NCBI GenBank assembly: GCA_964030475.1
Contig: CAXIPT010000002.1
Coordinates: 15,204,095-15,268,094, forward strand
Source of the DNA: Tethya wilhelma
Taxonomy: Eukaryota > Porifera > Demospongiae > Tethyida > Tethyidae
DNA: 64,000 bases
Reading direction: 5' to 3'
How positions within the stretch are numbered: position 1 is the first letter of the stretch; the number at the start of each line of letters is the position of its first letter. Below the pieces are notes generated by a model. It ran no database searches. It was given only the letters and a program-made list of their open reading frames with translations, and was not told where the DNA came from. Made by a program: the position numbers and the translations under genes. Shown here in pieces: positions 46,623-57,806 of this stretch.

Positions 46623-49600
46623 ATGGATGTTGCTCAGTTTACAGCAAAGGAACGAAAGCAGGCCAGAAAGAGTCTGCTAAAGCAGATTGATGCTTACAAC
46701 AAGCAAGTTAGAAAGTCTTCATCCTTTCCCATCTCAAGTCCTTCCCAGGCAAGCAATTGATTATGGTTTATTGAAGGAGAGATGCAGTTATATAAATTTT
46801 GATATTTCAAGGCAGCTATATAATTTAATTCTAGATTAGAAATGATATATGCTGAATAGAAGGATATCCATCTCTTTATTTCTGTTCAGACTAGCTAGTA
46901 CTGACACTTTGCCATTGAGTATACAACCCTGGGTTGATCTAGCTGAATTAGCTTCATATCTAGCCCATTTTGGCATAGTTATGTATGATTAAAATCATCT
47001 TAGAAGTCACTCCCTTCTTGTAATTCCTTGTAACCATTCTGGTGCTAGTTGTAGTACCAGATGACAAGGAACCAATAGTGTTCTTTCTTCTTTGAGATTG
47101 TGCCTGAAACAGTATACTTTATACATCATAGTCTCCTTGAGAAGGTGAGAGGGCCAATTCCATTGATCAGGATCACTACATGAATGACTTCCAGAGATGA
47201 AGAGAGGCCAAATCTGTTTTGATTTGTGTTATAATTTTGTTTGTCTGCAGGACCTTGTATTCAAAGGTATTGTCAAAATCACGTATGACAGAGGTTATGC
47301 TCTTCAGACAAAGTCTCTCCTCCTGGAGAACACTACATCAACTGCTGAAGCCGTAGTAGAATTATTTTCTACTCTTGGCCTTAGGGGAAGACCCAGTGAC
47401 TATGCTCTTGAGGAGCGTAATATCATGACTGGAGGTAAGGATTGAGTATTTAATGCTCAAATTTATAATGCTCTAACCTCTAGCCTCGTTCACAGGCTCC
47501 CTGCTTACCTTATATGTAAGGTACCTAAGGTAGGTGGGGAGCCTGGGAACAAGGCTATAAAACCTCCTTATTTCTTGTATCTCATTTACATGACAAACTG
47601 CAAGATATGTTTTGTTTTCCTGTTAGAAATTCGTATTGTTGAAAGTGGAGAATGTCCACTTAAGCTCCAGCTGAAGTATGGTCCTCACCAGTCCTACATG
47701 GAGCTGAGGCTGGTCCAACTGAGAGACACAATGGGAGCACCTGCCCTCTCTACAGTGAAGCTGAAGGGAGGAGCCAGGGAGGAAGATGGAAGTGACTCTG
47801 ATGACACTCTCAATGGAAGCAATCCCAACATCGCTGTCCCAAAGGAGGAGGGTGAGTATTGCTGATTGAAAGTTATATTTCTAAGAGTTATGCCAAACAT
47901 GAACACATGCCAGCATTATATTTCATCAATATACATTAGTGATTGATCATGGCATAGCGAGTGTGGAGCTGGTGATGGAGGAGGCAGTTCAGGACATCCC
48001 TCCCTTAGCACACGATATCCAAGAGAGACTGAAAGGTCTCTCAGAATCAGTGGCAGTTGATGGTAAACCAAGACCAGGCCTTCCCACTAGGAGAATGCTA
48101 TGGGACACCTTGAAGCCTCAGGCATCAGCGGTAAGCATGTGTCTGTGTAAAGCATTTGGGTGGAATGTGATTATGGTGTATTCATGATAATGAATTATTG
48201 TCATAGAACTATGAATGATGTGTGTTGAGTGGACTTTGCATGCAATACCCACCACCACCCACCTATCCACACTCACACTCAAAGATAAACTCTTGATTTC
48301 ACATGCACACGTAACAATAGCTTGTGAAAGACATCCGCCGCTTAGTGGACATTGGTGAATTTATTGCTAACAGACACTGCAAGTCTCCTGTTGTGAAGCT
48401 TATTGTGACTCTTGTTCTGGAGCTCATCACAGACCATAGCAGAGAGGTATGTATATAACCTTTGCATGATCATATTATTATGTGCGTGATGCCATGGTGA
48501 TGGTCAGTTCTAGAATTGAACCCTGAACCTCTCAATCACACCTGCATGAAGATAACAGCATGATGGCTCTTTAAAGACAGTTTAAGACTTTACAGAATAC
48601 TTTGGCACACCTTTGATATGAATAAACATGTATACACTTATTTGGCTTTAGTTTTAGCCCTGCCCACGTGCTAATTGAACTGCTAGACTTACAATAAAAC
48701 AAAACTCAATAGCAAACAGATTGTAGTGTGTGTGGCCAGTTGGTCTAGGGGCATGATTCTCGCTTAGGGTGCGAGAGGTCCCGGGTTCGACTCCCGGACT
48801 GGCCCAATTTTTTTCCCAGTCGACTTAATCATCTACATACTTTGAATTTATTATTGTTTCCAATGTATGTTTACTGCAATGCTATGCAATTTGATGATTT
48901 AGCAACTTTTTGCAGTTGGTGACATTAACTAAAGAAATGTGTGGATTGAAGGGATCGACCAGGACTGATTTCAACAGTTCAGTCGCACATTTCATTCAAC
49001 AGATCACATACATCTCAAAACTAGTTGGCAAAACCAATGACGCACTTCATGCAATGGCTTTGACTGGTCACTTACTGGGAGTCACAAACCCAGAGAAGTT
49101 TCAGCAAGGAAAACTCACTGTAAGCTTAAATAGTACTGCAGCATGCTAGAACTAGTGGCATTAAGATCATCATTGCACACATCATGCTTGAATCAATGCC
49201 AATATTACAGAATGAGTCTTACTTCACTGGGTCTGGCAGTGTGTCGGGAGTACTCCTCTTCACTGTGGTCTCAGCCTATTTGGGACTGGTGAGAGCTGGG
49301 TACGAAGAGAAGTATGACTACTTTGCCAGTCTGGCCAGCAACATGCTACGCAGTGCTCAAAAGTCACTGGATACAATTCAGAAGACCGATGAGTAAATTG
49401 ATAAATGTTTATTTTTTTATTATACCCATTATGCTACAATGCAATACATGGTAGGTATGGTATGCTTCACCTGCACCCTCTGAGGAGCCGTGTGAGAGAC
49501 ATGGAACACAAGCTGAAGGTGGCCATGGACAATTTGATACGAGGAGTGAAGGTTGCATCATCCTCTAGATCACCACCAGGTGAGAGTGTATCATAATCCA

Positions 49601-52600
49601 TGCATGGGACCTATGCATGTACATACACATGATTCTGAGATCCAGTATATTATAGCTGTTGAATTGATATGACATTGTGTTCCTATGCAGATGCTGTACC
49701 TGAGATGCTACTGTCTGGCCATGCATTGACCATGGCAACTCTTGACTTCCTCATGGTGGCTCAGTGTGCCTCTCTGGTGCACAAGGTGGTGGTGGCTGGC
49801 TGGGAGATATTGCAATTCCCATGGGTCAAAGCCCTCGCTGGTGAGTGACCGTACCCACTATGACAAGTGCCTTTATTGTATGTGATCAACTTCATAAGCA
49901 TGCAATTGTTCCTTAGAAATGACTCAAGAAACAAGGTCTGACACAACTGCAACTAGCTCAACAGTTGCTGACCAGCTCAGCTCCTTTGGTTCAGACTCTG
50001 CCAGTAGCCACAGCACTAGCACCACCGAGTCCAGCAATGTCAGCTATGGGAAGGTTGCCAGGTAGTTTCTCAATACAACCGATGACCACTCACAAGTATA
50101 ACTGATAGCTTCCCATTAATATCTCTCTAGGCCTGGCATGCGTATTGCACCCATTGAGAAGGTTGTTAGTGAGCGTCGATCTAGAGTGTCATCCAAACAT
50201 GCGCAGAAGGAGAGTGAGGATAAGGTTGTAGGTGGAGAGGGTAGTGCTAATGGAAGGAAGCTAAGCTTCAACCAGCTTGGTGTTAGTCCTCAACATTTGA
50301 GAATTGGATCTTATGACAGTGGAAATGAAGCTGATGATGAGAGAGCACTGTATGTGATTGTGTGTATGTGTGTGTGCTCATGGTTTCAGTATACATAAAC
50401 ACTACGTATATTCCATACCAGATCAACCAGAACTCCAACGACTGGCTTCAGTTCACCGGTGAAGACAGATCTAGATGAACGTGGATCGTCTACTGGTGGT
50501 GCGAGTCACAGAAGTGACAGTACAAAGGCTAGCAGCAAGACAGCTGTACCAAGTAATTCTGAGATTGAGAGTTCACGGTATATGGGGTATGATGCTGTGA
50601 AAAAGATCAGCTTTCATTATGCTGTGAACAAGGTATAAAATAATAATAATAATTATTCTAAGTGAATGTATAATGACATTTATATTTTACAGGCTATAGC
50701 AAAGGGAGCTGAGTCTCTTTTATTGTCTGTGACACAAAAGGTTTGAGGGCACATGTGGTTTGGCTCAATTTCTATTCCCTTCTCTGCCATTTTGTTGCCT
50801 CTCTTCAGATGAACAGTCTCTCAATGGTGTGCCGAGATGGTGCTAAGGACAAGTACAGTGGCATTGTAGAGCTCATCTTAGGGGCAGCTAGACAGATCAT
50901 GGATGAAGTGTCATCTATGGAAGTTGATCTTCAGATTGGAGAGAAATTGACAGGGGCATTGGAAAAGTCTAAAGCACGCATGGAGAATGCCACTAGAGAG
51001 GTGCAGATGGTGACCATCATGGCTTCAAGTATGGTTGTTGGATATATGTTTGCAATTGTCTTATCGGACAAAACTCAGTACACTTTTTGATTGTCGGTAC
51101 ACAGATCCGTCTGCTCCTGAAAGTGCTGAAATGAAACTTATTGCTGCAGTTGAGAATTTAAAAGAGATCTGTTCTCAAACAGTGAGCTTGAATAATGTTA
51201 AGTAAACATTAATGTAATATTTACATTTTCCATGCAGGTTGCTGATGTCCTATTTGGGACTGGTGAGAGCTGGGTACGAAGAGAAGTATGACTACTTTGC
51301 CAGTCTGGCCAGCAACATGCTACGCAGTGCTCAAAAGTCACTGGATACAATTCAGAAGACCGATGAGTAAATTGATAAATGTTTATTTTTTTATTATACC
51401 CATTATGCTACAATGCAATACATGGTAGGTATGGTATGCTTCACCTGCACCCTCTGAGGAGCCGTGTGAGAGACATGGAACACAAGCTGAAGGTGGCCAT
51501 GGACAATTTGATACGAGGAGTGAAGGTTGCATCATCCTCTAGATCACCACCAGGTGAGAGTGTATCATAATCCATGCATGGGACCTATGCATGTACATAC
51601 ACATGATTCTGAGATCCAGTATATTATAGCTGTTGAATTGATATGACATTGTGTTCCTATGCAGATGCTGTACCTGAGATGCTACTGTCTGGCCATGCAT
51701 TGACCATGGCAACTCTTGACTTCCTCATGGTGGCTCAGTGTGCCTCTCTGGTGCACAAGGTGGTGGTGGCTGGCTGGGAGATATTGCAATTCCCATGGGT
51801 CAAAGCCCTCGCTGGTGAGTGACCGTACCCACTATGACAAGTGCCTTTATTGTATGTGATCAACTTCATAAGCATGCAATTGTTCCTTAGAAATGACTCA
51901 AGAAACAAGGTCTGACACAACTGCAACTAGCTCAACAGTTGCTGACCAGCTCAGCTCCTTTGGTTCAGACTCTGCCAGTAGCCACAGCACTAGCACCACC
52001 GAGTCCAGCAATGTCAGCTATGGGAAGGTTGCCAGGTAGTTTCTCAATACAACCGATGACCACTCACAAGTATAACTGATAGCTTCCCATTAATATCTCT
52101 CTAGGCCTGGCATGCGTATTGCACCCATTGAGAAGGTTGTTAGTGAGCGTCGATCTAGAGTGTCATCCAAACATGCGCAGAAGGAGAGTGAGGATAAGGT
52201 TGTAGGTGGAGAGGGTAGTGCTAATGGAAGGAAGCTAAGCTTCAACCAGCTTGGTGTTAGTCCTCAACATTTGAGAATTGGATCTTATGACAGTGGAAAT
52301 GAAGCTGATGATGAGAGAGCACTGTATGTGATTGTGTGTATGTGTGTGTGCTCATGGTTTCAGTATACATAAACACTACGTATATTCCATACCAGATCAA
52401 CCAGAACTCCAACGACTGGCTTCAGTTCACCGGTGAAGACAGATCTAGATGAACGTGGATCGTCTACTGGTGGTGCGAGTCACAGAAGTGACAGTACAAA
52501 GGCTAGCAGCAAGACAGCTGTACCAAGTAATTCTGAGATTGAGAGTTCACGGTATATGGGGTATGATGCTGTGAAAAAGATCAGCTTTCATTATGCTGTG

Positions 52601-54306
52601 AACAAGGTATAAAATAATAATAATAATTATTCTAAGTGAATGTATAATGACATTTATATTTTACAGGCTATAGCAAAGGGAGCTGAGTCTCTTTTATTGT
52701 CTGTGACACAAAAGGTTTGAGGGCACATGTGGTTTGGCTCAATTTCTATTCCCTTCTCTGCCATTTTGTTGCCTCTCTTCAGATGAACAGTCTCTCAATG
52801 GTGTGCCGAGATGGTGCTAAGGACAAGTACAGTGGCATTGTAGAGCTCATCTTAGGGGCAGCTAGACAGATCATGGATGAAGTGTCATCTATGGAAGTTG
52901 ATCTTCAGATTGGAGAGAAATTGACAGGGGCATTGGAAAAGTCTAAAGCACGCATGGAGAATGCCACTAGAGAGGTGCAGATGGTGACCATCATGGCTTC
53001 AAGTATGGTTGTTGGATATATGTTTGCAATTGTCTTATCGGACAAAACTCAGTACACTTTTTGATTGTCGGTACACAGATCCGTCTGCTCCTGAAAGTGC
53101 TGAAATGAAACTTATTGCTGCAGTTGGGAATTTAAAAGAGATCTGTTCTCAAACAGTGAGCTTGAATAATGTTAAGTAAACATTAATGTAATATTTACAT
53201 TTTCCATGCAGGTTGCTGATGCTCTATCAACAACACGTGAGCACAAGAAGTTTTTGGAACAGGCTGAAAAAATTGAACAGGAATTTGTGAGTCTCATGAC
53301 AGGACAGACACAAAGTGATTCAGAAAAGTCTTCTCATGAAAGGCATTCTGTAAGTGTTGCAAGTTTGAATCCAAATGTGTTAAGTATTTATTGTTGTTTG
53401 TTGAATTTCAGAGGAGAAATTTTTCCTCAGGAAGACTAACTGTGAGTAATATTAACAGTAGGTGGTCTTGCTTTTTGGGTAAGAATCAGTGTGCGTATTA
53501 TATTTCATAATACAGGGAGATGATTCTGAATCATCTGGACTGGTGTTTGAAGATGCTGTAAGAAAATGATAAATAGGTAGTATTGGTTCTGTATTGACAA
53601 TTATATCATCAATAGACTGGAAGCAGGGGGTGGGCAGCTAAGGAGGCTCCAAGAGTCATTGGAGGGACTCTCAGTCAATTGGTTCAGAGGCTCACCTATC
53701 ACAGAACTATAGGTCAGTTGTGATGTTAGATAATTAATACACTGTGTCTAGAGAGCCGGCAGACCGTATATACAGTAAGTGTAAAAAATTGAACAGGAAA
53801 GTATATATGTACTTTCCTATTGCTTTTGTATTGCAGAATTACCTAATAGAGAGTATCCGGATTTTGCCAGCACTGCATTAAAGAGCCGGCACCATTGACT
53901 GCAAAATATTTAGCTTTAGTTTACGGTGCCGGCTCTCTAGCCACAGCCTAATTATTATTGTTGTTTTATTATTAGTTAGTTCATTCTCTCATTGTAGATT
54001 CTGAGTTTGCTGAGACATTTTTGATGACATTTTACACTTTCATGTCACCAGACAGGCTAATGGATGCACTTATTGATAGGTACAATGCCATTATACAGCG
54101 CTTAGAATTAAGAGTGTGTCTGTGTGTATGTTTGTTTGCCATTGCCTAGCAACCAAAGTTTTTATAGGCTATTTTCTGGTTACTGGATGAGTGGAGGTGA
54201 CAATAAGTAGCTAGGGGTCACAGGGGGTCAAACTAGTTGCATATCCCCTTAAGTGTGTGGCACTCGACCTTGCATCAAGTGCCCCCCACTAAGGGTCATC
54301 CAACTA

Positions 54307-54353
<47 letters not shown>

Positions 54354-56173
54354 TTGCAACTATTTCCCTCTCAGGTACAACATCAACCCTCCTCAAGATT
54401 CACCATCATGGGAACAAGAAGCTTTTGAAACAGATGTTTTAATCCCAGTTAGATTAAGGTACTTTAATTTATTAGATTTAAATTTTGTCAACTGGTTGTA
54501 CTAAAGCTACTATAATGCATATGTCATCATGATCAGAGTGGTCCATGCTATGAGGCTGTGGTTGAGCTACAATGGTGAAGACTTCAAGAATGAGGCCCTT
54601 GAGAGAAAGCTCCATACTTTCATCAAAACAGTAGATGAGTAAGTTAATCTGAGAGAGAAAGAGCTAGTGTATTTGCAATTGTTTTCACTAAAATTTAAAT
54701 ATCCTTTTATATGACTATAATTTTATATCAGAACACATGTGAATTAGAGAGTATTACAATTGCAGGTCCATGCCATCGAGTGCTATGAGATTGAGCAGCA
54801 TTCACTCTACCAGTATAGCTGCCAGTGGTCGTGCACAGACCAAGTTGCCCAATAGCAAGGCTCCTACACCACTGGTGCCTACCAATCTCTCTAGTGAAGA
54901 AAACTTTGTAAGTATGGTTGCACTCTTCTGAATAATACTATCACAAAGTTCTATCGATCCTTCAGCACGACATGTACATTGTCATACCTCTACTAATTAT
55001 ATCTGTAGGATTTACTTGATGTCAATACACTTGAGCTAGCAAGACAACTATCACTTGCATATGCTGATGCTCTCAGGCACATTACGGTATGCATATACAG
55101 TTTTACTCTCTTTATACTACAATCTGTACTATCATGGTGACTTTAATCTTTCTTTTAGACCAAGGAGTTGCTGAGTATCAATTGGGTGGATGAATCAAAT
55201 CATGACCATGTCCCAAACATAATGAACTTCTTACGACTATCAAAAAATGTAATACTAAAGTAATATGTATGTCACCGAATGGCACTAGCCTCATTCCAAG
55301 GCTTCCCCTCTTCACAAATATTATTAGTTGGGGGAATTTACTTTTAGAGAAAATTTATCGTGAGGAAGGAGCCTGGGAATGAGGCTAAGATGATACATTG
55401 TTATTGAGTGGCATTGTTGTCTTAAAATTTCCAGCTAACAAATTTGGTGTGCAGAGAAGTTGTGAGGGAGTCCATTACAGAAGATCAGGCATCAGTGCTG
55501 TCATACTTCATCGAGACTGCTAAGGTAGGTGATTGACTGTTCCTGTAAGATAAAGACAATAATAAGTGATTTTATATGCTATATAAGAATTTGTTGTGTT
55601 CATTTTAATTCTCAGAGCTGCTTGGACTTGAGGAACTATGAAGCTGTGTTTGCAATTGTAGGAGGACTTGAAAATCAATACGTCCAGAGACGCTCAGCTT
55701 CATGGCAGGTGAGCTTACTCAAAAGGCACTATTGAAATTTTAGCGTTTATCTTTATACCTACACAATATTCACATGTTTAAGATGGTGACTGACCACTTG
55801 GTGAGGACATACAAGGAAATGAAGGAGTTAGTATCAGCAGACATCAATTTTCACAAGTATAGGAAAAGTATCCGATCAGCTCATCAGTCTCCATGTGTAC
55901 CAAGACTGCGTAAGTCAATCTCATTCTTTCATTAGTGCTGTTCTGGTCCGTAATATCGATGTAGACTAGACAGTGACTCCATGGTGTCATCAATTCTTCC
56001 TTATAGATCTAATCCTCTTAGAACTAGAGGCAATAGACAAAGACAACTTCAACCTCATCCCAGAGATGCCAGGCATCATTAACTTTCAAAAACGGAGACT
56101 GTTTTCCAAGGTGATCCAGGCAATGATGAGATACCAAGGATTCCACTATAACCTACATCCTATTGAGGTCTGC

Positions 56174-56223
<50 letters not shown>

Positions 56224-56391
56224 TGTACAGTATTATAGAGCTGCCTAGTTCATGAAGTTATTGTATGCTAGCTATATAGTGCATTTGGCTAGATATTAAT
56301 TCTGTATTGTCAACAACAGGTGGTACAAAAGTATCTCAGAAATTTCCAGAAGTCACTCTCAGGAGGTGAAGAGCTTGAAACACCAAAGTAG
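46623..56391 (+). CDS. RA-domain RasGEF (Ras/Rap guanine nucleotide exchange factor)
   Basis: Main exons: 46623-46748, 47251-47434, about 47626-47851, about 47939-48130, 48321-48446, 48916-49119, 49211-49391, then short exons to 53.2 kb, then the GEF part to 56391. Exons 2-3 (KGIVKITYDRGYALQTKSLL ... CPLKLQLKYGPHQSYMELRL) look like a Ras-association domain. A long helical middle (48321-53350) is not recognised. The RasGEF N-terminal (REM) module is at 53616-54460 (GTLSQLVQRLTYHRTI, FLMTFYTFMSPDRLMDALI). The CDC25 catalytic domain is at 55009-56391 (LARQLSLAYADALRHIT, VLSYFIETAKSCLDLRNYEA, FAIVGGLENQYVQR, INFQKRRLFSKVIQAMMRYQ), ending GGEELETPK. Exon 1 appears to use a GC donor (cccag/gcaagc). 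The exon block 49275-51247 is present twice; as assembled the hybrid exon at 51238 hits a stop, so the frame is broken. Confidence 0.8.
47481..47557. mobile_element. 77-bp miniature element, tagcctcg family
   Basis: tagcctcgttcacaggctcc against (reverse complement) tagccttgttcccaggctcc, with an inner palindrome cttaccttatatgtaaggta. It lies in the RasGEF second intron. Confidence 0.85.
48734..48805 (+). tRNA. tRNA-Pro (anticodon AGG)
   Basis: 72 nt folding as a cloverleaf. The acceptor stem is ggccagt/actggcc with discriminator C at 48805. The anticodon stem ctcgc/gcgag (48759-48763 / 48771-48775) encloses loop ttagggt with anticodon AGG at 48766-48768. The T arm is cccgg-gttcgac-tcccgg-like, with the B-box ggttcgactc. 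A T-run (aattttttt) starting at 48806 is a Pol III terminator. It lies in sense orientation in the RasGEF intron 48447-48915. Confidence 0.93.
49275..51247 (+). repeat. Tandem duplication, copy 1 (unit 1,973 bp, offset 1,974)
   Basis: Starts cctatttgggactggtgaga inside the exon 49211-49391 and ends gttgctgatg at 51247. It includes about eight RasGEF exons and their introns. An extra t at 51248 separates it from copy 2. Confidence 0.95.
51249..53221 (+). repeat. Tandem duplication, copy 2
   Basis: Essentially identical to 49275-51247, including introns and the aataataataatt tract. The only difference I noticed is gcagttgagaat (copy 1, near 51149) versus gcagttgggaat (copy 2, near 53123). Downstream the gene resumes normally with gttgctgatgctctatcaac. 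Confidence 0.95.
53748..53940. mobile_element. 193-bp foldback element in the RasGEF gene
   Basis: The left end ctagagagccggcagaccgt and the right end acggtgccggctctctag are inverted. An internal aagagccggcacc near 53880 repeats the end sequence. It sits in the intron between the two REM-coding exons and has no frame. Confidence 0.75.
54121..54309 (-). repeat. Structured interspersed repeat, copy 3 (opposite strand)
   Basis: Starts tgtttgtttgccattgccta and ends agggtcatccaactata directly before (GT)n at 54310-54350, i.e. the reverse complement of the copies at 17971 and 43213. It lies in the RasGEF intron ending at 54375. Confidence 0.85.
55286..55387. mobile_element. 102-bp miniature element, tagcctcg family
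   Basis: tagcctcattccaaggcttc against (reverse complement) tagcctcattcccaggctcc; AT-rich centre. It lies in a RasGEF intron. Confidence 0.85.
56174..56221. repeat. (TG)n microsatellite downstream of a RasGEF donor
   Basis: The donor gag/gtctgcttg of the exon ending 56167 is followed within 8 bp by about 48 bp of tg repeat. Confidence 0.9.
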
Positions 56392-56599
56392 ACTTTAACA
56401 CAAACATACCACAGCTCAATGACTAGTATAGTATCTCATATGTTTTACCAGTAAACCTTTTTTATGACTGTGTATATGTATTCTAATACATGCATCATCA
56501 AAAATTCAATAACAAAAAAATAATAATTATTATAGCTAGTAACTGTTCATACAATTCTGAATAGCATTCTTAAATCATTTAACAAGAAGGAGTAAATGC

Positions 56600-57550
56600 T
56601 TATGAACTCAAGCAACATGATTCATATCGACAACATTCTCGCGTACATTGTTGAAGATCACTTGTACAGTTGCTGTTGACCTTGTGACAACAATCCAATG
56701 GACACTCAGACACTGATTCAGAATCAGAGCATTTACTATCACCGCAGAAACCAAATTCCTTGTCCACCATGGTGTAGAGATCTAGAGCCACTGAATTAAA
56801 GTTTTCATGTTTCATTTGTGCAGCTTTGACTGTAGCTTCACAACAACCCTTAAAGCAGTCCACCCATTTCCAGCAGAATCCTGGCAGCTTGAGCCCAAAA
56901 ATACTGTTGCACTTGCTCTCACACATAGACTGAGCATCACACGTAAGACAGTTGAATACAAACTTGACAAGTCCTCCACCTGTTGCATTACCACAGCTCT
57001 CACAGTAATTTGAGGAGCTTCCCCCCTCATAAGTGTGCTTATCGCAAGATGTGTATGGAGTGGGGTCCTTGCAATTGTCACAACAAGCATAGTGATGGAC
57101 TTTACTATCACCGCCCAAATAGTACGCTGTGCAGAAGGAGGGATTATTTCTCTCTGGGATAGTGTCTCTCCAATACTGGCATCGGCAATGGTTTATCTCT
57201 ATTTTGTGGTCACTGCAAACACATCGAGTATGTGTACCCTCAGCTCCACATTGTAGCTTCTTCCCTTCCTTGTTTGGCTTACAACGGTCATGCATCTCTG
57301 GAGCAACAACCCAGCTGATCACACTGCCAGATGTACCTCTGGCACTGCAGGTGCCTAAGCTATGTTCATAATAGCAGTCTGCAATGCTTTTGTCCACAAA
57401 ATCACCCACCTCACAGTCTCCAGGAGCCAGAGGATTACAGTTCTCACGACTAGGGATCATTCTCTTTGAGACTTGATGGCTCACTTCAAAGGAATCAGCT
57501 TGGGACAAGGAAAAAGCCAGAAAATAAAGGAGAATTCGAAGGCAAGCCAT
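56600..57550 (-). CDS. Secreted cysteine-rich protein, unknown family
   Basis: A single exon of 316 aa. The start MACLRILLYFLAFSLSQADS is a clear signal peptide with no later membrane segment or GPI-like hydrophobic end. The mature part carries roughly 40 cysteines, including repeated CC and CxxC pairs (YACCDNC, YCESCGN, FKGCCEA, LDCCHKV, RECCRYESCC), and a short Gly-rich loop near residue 190. This implies a heavily disulfide-bonded extracellular protein. I see no EGF, SRCR, TIL or other standard module spacing, so I leave the function open. Confidence 0.75.
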   Translation of the reverse strand: MACLRILLYFLAFSLSQADSFEVSHQVSKRMIPSRENCNPLAPGDCEVGDFVDKSIADCYYEHSLGTCSARGTSGSVISWVVAPEMHDRCKPNKEGKKLQCGAEGTHTRCVCSDHKIEINHCRCQYWRDTIPERNNPSFCTAYYLGGDSKVHHYACCDNCKDPTPYTSCDKHTYEGGSSSNYCESCGNATGGGLVKFVFNCLTCDAQSMCESKCNSIFGLKLPGFCWKWVDCFKGCCEATVKAAQMKHENFNSVALDLYTMVDKEFGFCGDSKCSDSESVSECPLDCCHKVNSNCTSDLQQCTRECCRYESCCLSS

Positions 57551-57806
57551 CTTGACCTTGCCTGATCATACGATTTCCTGCCTCCCCGCTAGATTCTCCA
57601 CCTTTGTTTGCATGCTCAACCACATATGCACTTATCAGCTTCATTGTGGTATTCTTGCACATGACAAAACCATGCATGCTGTTGTTGTGGGCATGTAGTA
57701 TAGACAATCATGATGCATGCATGCATGCAGGGCTGCAAACTTTTTTTGAAACTTTGGATTATTGTAGCAGTTAACTGATGGTGAAATGACTAATAATTTA
57801 TGACAA

